Positions 1-6,747 of a stretch of 8,951 nt of DNA are shown piece after piece; positions within the stretch are counted from its first letter, which is position 1, and the number at the start of each line of letters is the position of its first letter. Origin of the DNA: Bacteroidales bacterium (lineage in GTDB: Bacteria > Bacteroidota > Bacteroidia > Bacteroidales > UBA932); contig JAFZIX010000126.1 in NCBI GenBank assembly GCA_017554135.1, positions 1 through 8,951 on the forward strand. The letters are read 5' to 3'. The position numbers and the translations under genes are program-made. The notes beneath the pieces were generated by a model. The model saw nothing but the letters and a program-made list of their open reading frames with translations. It was not told the origin of the DNA and searched no databases.

Positions 1-176
1 CCGTGCTTAACAAGCCCGTCAAGGGTGTGAAGATACGCCGCAGCGGCAGCGGATACACCTACACTACGGTGGATGTCGCCACGCGCACATTCAACAATGC
101 GAACTACTACCTGCCCTTCATGCGTTCGGAAATCCAGAATTCCAACGGCACGCTGGAGCAGAACCCAGGATATTAG
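1..176 (+). CDS. SusD/RagB family nutrient-binding outer membrane lipoprotein, C-terminal end only
   Basis: Only the last 57 codons are present, read from position 3 to a TAG at 174-176. The tail contains NNANYYLPFMRSEIQNSNG and then ends in QNPGY. An aromatic/Leu-Pro patch, then 'R/qsEi', then a terminal QNPGY is the characteristic ending of SusD/RagB proteins. These are surface lipoproteins that cap a SusC-type TonB-dependent transporter and bind glycans or other nutrients for import. The SusC partner would be expected just upstream, outside the window. The next gene starts 27 bases downstream on the same strand, which suits a shared transcript. The family call rests on the C-terminal signature alone, and the substrate cannot be inferred. 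Confidence 0.85.
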   Translation, partial: VLNKPVKGVKIRRSGSGYTYTTVDVATRTFNNANYYLPFMRSEIQNSNGTLEQNPGY

Positions 177-203
177 AATATAAATCAATATAATAGTAAT
201 GAT

Positions 204-2252
204 ATGAAAAAGGTATTCAATCTCGTTTTTGCCGTTCTCGCTACTATGGCAGTAGTGAATTGCGGCGGCACGGTGGAAGTGCCCGAAATTCCCGAAGAGA
301 AGCCTGAGAACCCTACTCCCGGCCCTGAAGAGCCGGAAGATGAAGGTTTCGGCGGCGACGTCACTTTCACCGCCACCATCGAATCCCTCTCCGACGGCAG
401 TCAGCCCTCCTGGAAGAAGGGTGAGACTATCTCCGTTTTTGACGGAGAGTCTGTGGTGAAAGCAACCAACACCGCGGAAGACGGTCCTGTCGGCAAGTTC
501 CCCGCTACCATCAAGAAGGGAACCGAGGCGATATTCGCACTCTATCCTTCAGTTGAGGGCATACGGCCCACCGCCACATCCGTCAACCTGGAAATCCCTG
601 TCGAACAGACCGTCGGCTCGTCGGTGCCAGATTATCGTGTGGCGAAAGGCAAGAGCGACCTTCTGTATTTCCGCAATCTGGTGGCGACGGTCAAATTCAC
701 CATTGCCGTTGAAAACGTCACCAAGGTATCGTTCAAGGCCGCCGGGGATGCCAAAGTCGCCGGTACTGTCAATGTAGATTATTCCGGCGAGAATCCGGTG
801 GTGAGCGCATCTGCATCCAGCGTGGTGCTTACCGGCCAGTTCAAGAAGGGAGATGCCTGCCAGATCACCCTTGCTCCGGCTCAACTCTCCGGATACACCC
901 TGGAGGTCTGCAGCGGCGAGAAAGTGATCGCCCACGTGGATGGCGCGCAGACCACTCTGGCCGCGGGTTCGATTCTCGACCTTTCCGAAATCAAGGAAGA
1001 CAACCCTGTCTATCAGATAACCCACCTGTGGCTCTTTGGCGGCACCATGCCGGAATGGAACTGCACCGCAGTGTTCGATATGTTCACCAAGGCAGACCAG
1101 TTCAATAATGAAGACGGCCGCGGACTCAACGCGCTGAAAGATAATTATCTGGTGCTTGACTCGGACGGCAATTTCCGCAACTGGGCCGGCGAGGACGGAC
1201 GCAACTGGTGGTTCGTGTATGACGGAGCCTATAACGCTGAAGGCGGCGTGGATGTGGATTTGAAGCAGTTCTTCGATGTGCTGCCGCGCTCCACCGCGAC
1301 CTATACGATCGATTCCGATAACAACGTGGTGTTCACCCTTCCCGACGGCACTACCCGTAACGCCACCATGGTGCCTGCGGGCAATTACCTGATGCCCCAG
1401 ACTACCGAGAACGGCAAGCCCGGCCAGTATATCACCATCACCGACCAGGCCTTGCTGTTCCAGATTTCCGGCGGTCGCGACAATTATGGCGAGGATGTCA
1501 ATATTATTTACAAGGATTACTGGCGCATCTGCGCACATCCCCGTGCGTTGTTCGTCGAGATTAAGAAGGTTGAGGAAGGATTCGTGCTCCCGGCATCTGC
1601 CTGCACTACCGACGCGGACTTTGAATATGTGGCTCCGACCTACAACTTCGATATCAACAGCCTGCCCGGCGTCTGGAATGTCTACGGAGGCAATTCGGAG
1701 CCTTATGGCATCTGGGTCAACGGCGGTTCAGGAAGCGACCCCGCATTCATCAGTCCTATCGACAAAGTATGGTGCTGGGGCCCCAAGACAGCAGATAATT
1801 CGGTTTATTGCGAATCCGACAATACCCTTACAATCAAGGTTACCGGCTTGTCCCAGACTTCGGTTTCCGGCACCATCAAATGGGAAGCGGGCGAAGATGG
1901 CAAGTTCTGGGATTGCATCTGGAGACGTAACGCAGGCGAGCCATCCGATGCGCATTTCGGGGAAGACCTCTCCAAATATTTCAGTCATCTGCCCAAGAAT
2001 ACTGAAACGGCCTTCTCGGTGGATCTTTCGACTATGGAGTTGTCGATTGGCGACAACCTGAAGCCACGCTTCCTCATGCCCGGAGTTCAGACCTTCACCT
2101 GCGGCAAACGCCTGGAAATCCCCAGCAACTGCTTCGGCCTCGCCTTCCACAACATGGACGCCATCCCCGTGGTAGAAGCCGACCATTACAGCGACGTCGA
2201 CCGCTTCGTCAACGCCCCTCTGGATTACGTAATCATCTTCGAGAAGAAGTAG
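204..2252 (+). CDS. Surface lipoprotein with fimbrillin-like N-terminal region and two related C-terminal modules, in SusE/SusF-like position
   Basis: The 682-residue product starts MKKVFNLVFAVLATMAVVNC, a lipoprotein signal peptide with the probable acylated Cys at residue 20. Asn just before the Cys is unusual for a lipobox. A Pro/Glu-rich linker (about 22-50) follows. Residues about 52-265 resemble fimbrillin/Mfa-like domains: an opening beta strand, 'SWKKGETISVF', an 'FALYPS' strand and a later 'FRNLVATVKF' strand. Residues about 272-455 and 485-680 look like two related modules. Each has AGEDG (328 and 562), an acidic stretch, 'DL-(K/S)-(Q/K)-(F/Y)-F-x-x-LP' (352-360 and 588-597), then T-x-T/A and a short beta strand. 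Trp, Tyr and Phe are abundant, as in carbohydrate-binding surfaces. The position 27 bases after a SusD gene suggests a SusE/SusF-like glycan-binding accessory protein, but that role is inferred. The ATG at 204 is chosen because it gives a complete signal peptide; no Shine-Dalgarno is visible. Confidence 0.75.
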   Translation: MKKVFNLVFAVLATMAVVNCGGTVEVPEIPEEKPENPTPGPEEPEDEGFGGDVTFTATIESLSDGSQPSWKKGETISVFDGESVVKATNTAEDGPVGKFPATIKKGTEAIFALYPSVEGIRPTATSVNLEIPVEQTVGSSVPDYRVAKGKSDLLYFRNLVATVKFTIAVENVTKVSFKAAGDAKVAGTVNVDYSGENPVVSASASSVVLTGQFKKGDACQITLAPAQLSGYTLEVCSGEKVIAHVDGAQTTLAAGSILDLSEIKEDNPVYQITHLWLFGGTMPEWNCTAVFDMFTKADQFNNEDGRGLNALKDNYLVLDSDGNFRNWAGEDGRNWWFVYDGAYNAEGGVDVDLKQFFDVLPRSTATYTIDSDNNVVFTLPDGTTRNATMVPAGNYLMPQTTENGKPGQYITITDQALLFQISGGRDNYGEDVNIIYKDYWRICAHPRALFVEIKKVEEGFVLPASACTTDADFEYVAPTYNFDINSLPGVWNVYGGNSEPYGIWVNGGSGSDPAFISPIDKVWCWGPKTADNSVYCESDNTLTIKVTGLSQTSVSGTIKWEAGEDGKFWDCIWRRNAGEPSDAHFGEDLSKYFSHLPKNTETAFSVDLSTMELSIGDNLKPRFLMPGVQTFTCGKRLEIPSNCFGLAFHNMDAIPVVEADHYSDVDRFVNAPLDYVIIFEKK

Positions 2253-2924
2253 TTATTTCAACTTTTTGATCCCGCGGAGTTCGTGGGTGTCGGTGGAGAT
2301 TATCATCTGAATCCGCTTTTTGCTGGAGGAGGAGATGATCTCCACCTTCGCATTGGCGAATGCGTCGCCGGCGAGGAAGGCTGCGATGGTCTGCTGGCGG
2401 TCGGTGTAGATGGGGCCGACCGGCTTGGAAGTGATGCCCTTGAGGCCGCGGTAGGCCACTTTTTCCGACTCCATCGCTCGGGTGATGTACTCCTGCATGA
2501 TGTCTATATATGCGGGTAGATAGACGAGTTCGTCACCTCCGGTCATCAGTGCCGGGGCGATGGGTATGCTCACTACGTCGAAACCTTGCTTGAGTTGGTT
2601 TTCGTTGTCGGGATCTCCACCCTTTGTGAGTGTCATGTAGGTGAAGTCGTTGTCGAAGGTGAAGCGGACGAAATAGTAGAGGTCGGTGAACTTGTCGCGG
2701 TTGTAATCGGCGACGGAGCAGAATTCGTATGGCGAAACCATCCAGCGGCTGCTGATTTCTTCTTTCAACACCACATTGAATACCTCCTGCCCGGTGAGAA
2801 CTATGCGGGTGGTTCGGGAAGGGAAGTCCTCCAGGCGTGCCCTGCGCGTATAAACCTTGCCTTCGCCGAAGGCGGCTATCTGGCAGAAAACCAGCAGCGC
2901 AACAAGCAAATATTTTTTCATCAT
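2253..2924 (-). CDS. Secreted protein of unknown function
   Basis: I do not recognise this family. The product is about 223 residues. It has a positive N-terminus (MMKKYLL), a hydrophobic core (VALLVFCQIAAF) and a plausible signal peptidase site near AFG-EGK, so it is probably periplasmic or exported. There is no lipobox of the usual form. The mature part is mixed alpha/beta in appearance, with many aromatic residues in the middle (DLYYFVRFTFDNDFTYMTL), and it ends in a Lys-rich tail. The frame can be extended to a GTG at 2933, but I prefer the tandem ATGs at 2924/2921. They directly precede the signal peptide, and a candidate -7 box at 2939-2946 would put transcription start at about the GTG. 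The stop abuts the stop of the convergent lipoprotein gene, and the start is divergent from dnaX. Neither neighbour suggests a function. Confidence 0.7.
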   Translation of the reverse strand: MMKKYLLVALLVFCQIAAFGEGKVYTRRARLEDFPSRTTRIVLTGQEVFNVVLKEEISSRWMVSPYEFCSVADYNRDKFTDLYYFVRFTFDNDFTYMTLTKGGDPDNENQLKQGFDVVSIPIAPALMTGGDELVYLPAYIDIMQEYITRAMESEKVAYRGLKGITSKPVGPIYTDRQQTIAAFLAGDAFANAKVEIISSSSKKRIQMIISTDTHELRGIKKLK

Positions 2925-2938
2925 CTTTCTCACGAGGG

Positions 2939-2946
2939 CAAATTTA
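2939..2946 (-). promoter_or_regulatory. Candidate Bacteroidota -7 box for the reverse-strand secreted protein gene
   Basis: Read on the minus strand, this is TAAATTTG, an exact match to TAnnTTTG. It lies 14 bases upstream of the ATG at 2924, so the leader would be under about 10 bases. I found no TTTG at the expected distance upstream, so the promoter is only half supported. Confidence 0.4.
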
Positions 2947-2959
2947 CACTTTATTTTAT

Positions 2960-2967
2960 TATTTTTG
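2960..2967 (+). promoter_or_regulatory. Candidate Bacteroidota -7 box for the dnaX operon
   Basis: TATTTTTG matches TAnnTTTG exactly and sits in an AT-rich stretch between the divergent genes. Its last base is only seven bases before the dnaX ATG at 2975. If used, the transcript would start at or very near the start codon. No upstream TTTG is seen at about 20 bases, and the T-rich sequence raises the chance of a random match. Confidence 0.4.
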
Positions 2968-2974
2968 TAATCTT

Positions 2975-4810
2975 ATGAGTGAGTATATAGTATCTGCACG
3001 CAAGTACCGCCCGGACTCTTTCGAGACCCTGATAGGGCAGGACAATATCGCCAGGACCCTGAAGAATTCCATTCTTCGCGGCCAGTTGGCCCATGCCTAT
3101 CTCTTCTGCGGCCCGCGCGGTGTAGGCAAGACGAGCACGGCCCGTATCTTTGCCAAAACCATCAACTGCATGCATCCTTCTGCAAATATGGAGCCATGCG
3201 GCGAGTGTGAATCCTGCGTTTCCTTCGCGGAGGGCAGGTCCTATTGCATCTATGAACTTGACGCCGCTTCCAACAATAGCGTGGAGGATATCAAGACTCT
3301 GATGGAGAAAGTGCAGATTCCCCCTCAGGTCGGCAACTATAGCGTGTATATAATCGATGAGGTGCACATGCTCAGCCAGGCGGCGTTCAACGCCTTCCTG
3401 AAGACTCTGGAAGAACCCCCGTCATACGCAATCTTCATTCTCTGCACCACCGAAAAACATAAGGTGCTGCCCACCATCCTCTCCCGCTGCCAGACCTACG
3501 ATTTCAACCGCATAGGCATTTCCGATATGGTGAGGAACCTTCGCGGCATTGCGGACAAGGAGGGGGTGAAGGTGGATGATGAATCCCTGCATGTGATTGC
3601 CCAGAAGGCGGATGGCGCCATGCGCGACGCGCTCACCATCTTCGACCAGACCGTGGCCTTCTGCGGCAACGATATCCACTATGCCGACGTGATTCGCAAC
3701 CTCGGCGTGCTGGACTATGAATACAGTTTCTCCCTGGTGGAGAACTTCCTGGTCAAGGATTATGCATCGGCCCTGCTGGGGTTCAACGATATTCTTTCGA
3801 AGGGTTTCAATGCCTTGCACTTTGTTTCTGCCCTCGGCGAGCATTTCCGCAATTTGCTGGTGGCCCGCACCGGCGGCCTGGATTCGCTTCTGGATCTGCC
3901 GGATTCTCTGAAGACCAAGTATCGCGAGCAGGCGTCCCGTTGCAGCCTTAAGTTCATCTACGATGCTTTGGGCATTATCACTGATTGTGAGGCCGGCTAC
4001 AAGGCCAGCACCAATCAGCGGCTGCATATTGAATACGCCCTTATGAAGTTGGCGTTCCTCGGCGGTGTACCGGAATCCTCGGCTGCGGCTCCAGCCCCCG
4101 TGGAGGCTAAACCGCTGAAAACCAATAAAATACCGGAAGCGCCTCTACAGAAAACAGAGGAGAGGCGTTTCCGGGAAAGAGCTGATAATCAGCAAGATAA
4201 GCTCCACGAACTTGAAGTGCCTGCCAAAGTTGCTGCTGACGATGTTATCGAATTAATAGAGGTAGATACTGTTCCGGAAATGCCGGAACCGGCCAAAAAG
4301 CGCCCCTCCAAAGCCAAAGCCGTTATGTCCGGCCTGCTGGCCGGGGACACCCCTGCCACTCCGGACGCCACTGCCAATTCCACCCCCACTGTCATTCCGA
4401 ACGAAGTGAAGGAATCTGGCGAAGCGAAGGATTCTCTTCCCTCCAACGACACCATCCGTGAAAAATGGCCCGAACTGGTAAAGGAATGCGCCGCAGGCAA
4501 GGCTCGCCTGCATAACGCCCTCAGCACCACCACCCTTACGATGGAAGAATCCGAAGGCTTCAAGAACGTTAGTTTCGAAGTGACCAACGAAGCCCAGAAA
4601 AAGTGGATTGAGGACGGGCTGCTCCGTACCATGGAAAACAGTTTCGCCCGCATCCTCGGCAACGGTAAGGTGCGCCTTTATGTGACGGTAAAGCCCTCGG
4701 AAGAAGTCGAGAAAAAAGTGTATATGCCTGCCGAAAAGGCACAGGAATTGATGAACAGCAACCCTGAGGTCCTGCATCTGGTAAAAGACCTGGGCCTCGA
4801 TGCCAACTAG
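2975..4810 (+). CDS. dnaX: DNA polymerase III subunit gamma/tau
   Basis: This is the motor subunit of the clamp loader, which opens and loads the sliding clamp and ties polymerase cores to the replisome. The 611-residue protein begins MSEYIVSARKYRPDSFETLIGQ, the standard DnaX N-terminus. Visible motifs are Walker A GPRGVGKTS (46-54), zinc-binding Cys65, Cys75, Cys78 and Cys81, Walker B YIIDEVHML (125-133), sensor 1 CTTE (157-160) and the SRC arginine finger (170-172). The AAA+ and collar domains end near residue 365. A low-complexity linker (about 366-490) follows, then a C-terminal domain. The frame is open back to 2837, but the extra 46 residues are non-homologous and overlap the divergent gene, so ATG 2975 is the start. 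Linker residues 473-488 are encoded by a dispersed-repeat-like sequence. It is the first gene of the forward cluster, and lptB follows after 6 bases. Confidence 0.97.
   Translation: MSEYIVSARKYRPDSFETLIGQDNIARTLKNSILRGQLAHAYLFCGPRGVGKTSTARIFAKTINCMHPSANMEPCGECESCVSFAEGRSYCIYELDAASNNSVEDIKTLMEKVQIPPQVGNYSVYIIDEVHMLSQAAFNAFLKTLEEPPSYAIFILCTTEKHKVLPTILSRCQTYDFNRIGISDMVRNLRGIADKEGVKVDDESLHVIAQKADGAMRDALTIFDQTVAFCGNDIHYADVIRNLGVLDYEYSFSLVENFLVKDYASALLGFNDILSKGFNALHFVSALGEHFRNLLVARTGGLDSLLDLPDSLKTKYREQASRCSLKFIYDALGIITDCEAGYKASTNQRLHIEYALMKLAFLGGVPESSAAAPAPVEAKPLKTNKIPEAPLQKTEERRFRERADNQQDKLHELEVPAKVAADDVIELIEVDTVPEMPEPAKKRPSKAKAVMSGLLAGDTPATPDATANSTPTVIPNEVKESGEAKDSLPSNDTIREKWPELVKECAAGKARLHNALSTTTLTMEESEGFKNVSFEVTNEAQKKWIEDGLLRTMENSFARILGNGKVRLYVTVKPSEEVEKKVYMPAEKAQELMNSNPEVLHLVKDLGLDAN
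4391..4437. repeat. Dispersed-repeat-like element translated within the dnaX linker
   Basis: The sequence GTCATTCCGAACGAAGTGAA, continuing into GGAATCT, resembles the 'CATTCCGAgCGAAGtgAgGAATCT' repeats I recall scattered in many Bacteroidota and other genomes. Those repeats often give spurious peptides such as CHSERSEES. It has two offset copies of a CGAAGnGAAGGAnTCT unit (CGAAGTGAAGGAATCT then CGAAGCGAAGGATTCT) and alternating inverted ends ATTCC/GGAAT and GAATC/GATTC. Here it is read in frame as VIPNEVKESGEAKDSL. Only one copy lies in this window, so dispersal in this genome is inferred. Confidence 0.6.
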
Positions 4811-4816
4811 AACCAT

Positions 4817-5605
4817 ATGAAACTCCGCTGCGAAAATCTGGTAAAGAAATACGGCGTGCGCACCGTCGTGAAAGGTGTGTCCATGGAAGTTAACCAGGGA
4901 GAGATCGTCGGTTTCCTCGGCCCCAACGGTGCCGGCAAGACCACCAGTTTCTACATGATCACCGGGCAGATCGTCCCCAACGAAGGCCGCATTTTCCTGG
5001 ATGACGAAGAACTCACCGGCCTGCCTATGTACAAGCGCGCCCAGAAGGGCGTAGGATATCTCCCGCAGGAAGCATCCGTCTTCCGCCGCATGAGCGTGGA
5101 AGATAACATCCTCTCCGTCATGGAGATGACAGGCATGAGCAAGGCGGCAAGATTGGAACGGATGGAACAGTTGATCAACGAGTTCAACCTTTCCAAAGTG
5201 CGCAAGAGCCTTGGCATCCAACTTTCTGGCGGTGAAAGACGCCGATGCGAAATCGCTCGGGCGCTGGCCATCGACCCCAAATTCATACTCCTGGATGAAC
5301 CCTTCGCTGGAGTCGACCCCATCGCCGTCGAAGACATCCAGTATATAATCGCAAAACTGAAATACCGCAATATCGGAGTAATCATCACCGACCATAACGT
5401 GGGCGAAACGCTCGCAATTACAGACCGTGCCTATCTCCTCTACGAGGGCACCATCCTGCAGCAGGGGACCCCCGAATCCCTCGCCGGCGATGAAGACGTC
5501 CGCACCAAATACCTCGGCTCCGGCTTCGTGCTGAAGCGTTCCGTGTCGGTGGAACGAGCACAGAGGGAGCATGAGGAGCAGTTGAAAAAGGAGAACGAAC
5601 AATGA
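4817..5605 (+). CDS. lptB: Lipopolysaccharide export ABC transporter ATP-binding protein LptB
   Basis: This is the cytoplasmic ATPase of LptB2FG, which pulls lipopolysaccharide from the inner membrane into the periplasmic bridge. The 262-residue sequence has all nucleotide-binding motifs: Walker A GPNGAGKTT (35-43), Q-loop Gln84 in GYLPQEASVFRRMSVEDN, signature LSGGE (136-140) with the LptB-typical RRRCEIARAL after it, Walker B FILLDEPFAGVDP (156-168) with catalytic Glu161, and switch His193. The whole-length resemblance to LptB (YLPQEASVFR, DHNVGETL, TDRAYLLYEG) is stronger than to other ABC ATPases. A charged tail of about 20 residues extends beyond the usual E. coli length of about 241. 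The ATG is 6 bases after the dnaX stop, with no clear Shine-Dalgarno. The end overlaps the next start by 4 bases (ATGA). The membrane partners LptF/LptG are not in the window. Confidence 0.95.
   Translation: MKLRCENLVKKYGVRTVVKGVSMEVNQGEIVGFLGPNGAGKTTSFYMITGQIVPNEGRIFLDDEELTGLPMYKRAQKGVGYLPQEASVFRRMSVEDNILSVMEMTGMSKAARLERMEQLINEFNLSKVRKSLGIQLSGGERRRCEIARALAIDPKFILLDEPFAGVDPIAVEDIQYIIAKLKYRNIGVIITDHNVGETLAITDRAYLLYEGTILQQGTPESLAGDEDVRTKYLGSGFVLKRSVSVERAQREHEEQLKKENEQ
5589..5593 (+). promoter_or_regulatory. Shine-Dalgarno-like site for the response regulator gene
   Basis: AGGAG lies 8 bases before the ATG at 5602, inside the end of lptB. It stands out because the other starts in this window lack a clear Shine-Dalgarno. 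It supports 5602 as the start and may help re-initiation at the ATGA overlap. Confidence 0.5.
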
Positions 5606-6747
5606 AGATTCTTGTAATAGACGACGAGCGCGCGATACGCAATTCGCTCAAGGAGATACTTGCCGACGAAGGCTACGACGTGGATCTGGCAGAAGACGGC
5701 GCCCAGGGCATGGACCTGCTGTCCAAGGATCACTACGATGTTGTTTTCTGCGATATAAAGATGCCAGTCAAGGATGGCAACGAAGTGCTGGATTACGTGC
5801 GGGAAGAGGGAATCGACTCGGCTATGGTGATGATTACCGGCCACGGCGATCTTGAAACCGCCATCGACTGCATCAAGCGCGGGGCGTTCGACTATATCCC
5901 CAAGCCCCTGGATCTGAACCGCATCCTGATTACCGTGAAGAACGCTTCCGAGCGCACCATCCTGGTGAAGGATAACAAGGTGCTGAAGAAGAAGGTCTAT
6001 GGCCAGCAGATGGTCGGCTCCTCCGCCGCCCTTCAACAAATCCGGGATATGATTGCGAAGGTGGCTCCCACCGATGCCCGCGTGCTGATTACCGGTGCGA
6101 ACGGCACCGGCAAGGAACTGGTCGCCCGCAGCCTGCATCAGCAGAGCGAGCGCAGCGCGATGCCTTATATTGAAGTGAACTGCGCCGCCATCCCCTCGGA
6201 ACTGATCGAGAGCGAACTGTTCGGGCATGAGAAGGGCTCTTTCACCTCCGCCATCAAGCAGCATAAGGGCAAGTTCGAGCAAGCCGACGGCGGCACCCTT
6301 TTCCTGGATGAAATAGGCGATATGTCGCTGGCCGCACAGGCGAAGGTGCTGCGTGTGCTGCAGGAGAAAAAACTCTCCCGCGTGGGCTCTGACAAGGATA
6401 TTCAGGTGGATGTGCGCGTAATCGCCGCCACCAACAAAGACCTCCTGAAGGAGATAGAAGAGAAGCGTTTCCGCGAGGACCTCTACCACCGCTTGAGCGT
6501 AATCCTGATAAAAGTTCCCACCCTGGACGAGCGTAAGGAGGATATCCCCGAACTGGTGAATTACTTCGTGGAGCAGATATGCTCGGAGAACGGCAAGAGT
6601 GTGGTGGCGTTCAGCCCGGACGCGATCAAGCAACTGCAGGCGCGCCACTGGCCCGGCAATATCCGCGAACTCCGCAATGTGGTGGAGCGTCTCCTCATCC
6701 TCGGAGGTAATCCCGTTTCTGCAAAAGATGTAACTGATTTCGTATGA
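5602..6747 (+). CDS. NtrC-type response regulator (receiver plus AAA+ domain) lacking a DNA-binding domain
   Basis: The 381-residue product has a receiver domain (about 1-118) with acidic pocket Asp7/Asp8, phospho-acceptor Asp51, Thr79 and Lys101, so phosphorylation should work. A sigma-54-activator-type AAA+ domain follows (about 136-381), with Walker A GANGTGKE (165-172), Walker B GGTLFLDEIGD (230-240), arginine-finger region FREDLYHRLSVI (290-301) and sensor II WPGNIRELRN (350-359). Two features are odd. The sigma-54 contact loop reads GSFTSA (212-217) instead of GAFTGA. The protein also ends right after the AAA+ lid, with no Fis-type helix-turn-helix, and the next gene overlaps by 4 bases, so no domain is hidden downstream. 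FlgR of Helicobacter and CtcC of Chlamydia are known relatives without DNA-binding domains. No histidine kinase gene is in the window. Target genes are unknown. Confidence 0.92.
   Translation: MKILVIDDERAIRNSLKEILADEGYDVDLAEDGAQGMDLLSKDHYDVVFCDIKMPVKDGNEVLDYVREEGIDSAMVMITGHGDLETAIDCIKRGAFDYIPKPLDLNRILITVKNASERTILVKDNKVLKKKVYGQQMVGSSAALQQIRDMIAKVAPTDARVLITGANGTGKELVARSLHQQSERSAMPYIEVNCAAIPSELIESELFGHEKGSFTSAIKQHKGKFEQADGGTLFLDEIGDMSLAAQAKVLRVLQEKKLSRVGSDKDIQVDVRVIAATNKDLLKEIEEKRFREDLYHRLSVILIKVPTLDERKEDIPELVNYFVEQICSENGKSVVAFSPDAIKQLQARHWPGNIRELRNVVERLLILGGNPVSAKDVTDFV

Noticed and set aside
177..203. Separate promoter between the SusD tail and the lipoprotein gene
   Set aside because: The 27-base gap is A/T-rich but contains no TAnnTTTG box; a shared transcript is simpler.
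549..1538. Antisense open frame of 329 codons within the lipoprotein gene
   Set aside because: The plus strand has a complete lipoprotein with signal peptide and domain pattern. The antisense frame has no coherent protein features.
2837..2974. 46-residue N-terminal extension of dnaX
   Set aside because: It has no DnaX homology and overlaps the signal-peptide region of the divergent gene. The conserved N-terminus begins at ATG 2975.
4294..4344. Possible programmed -1 frameshift in dnaX (CAAAAAG followed by a GC hairpin) to make a gamma form
   Set aside because: The heptamer is C AAA AAG rather than A AAA AAG, the hairpin starts about 28 bases downstream, which is too far, and the -1 frame stays open for over 40 codons instead of stopping at once.
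4253..5602. Antisense open frame of 449 codons over dnaX end and lptB
   Set aside because: It lies opposite two clearly coding genes, its composition (His/Phe/Gly-rich) is that of a shadow frame, and it has no recognisable domain.
5440..6648. Antisense open frame of 402 codons over the response regulator
   Set aside because: It is a shadow of codon bias in the regulator gene, with no start context and no domain.
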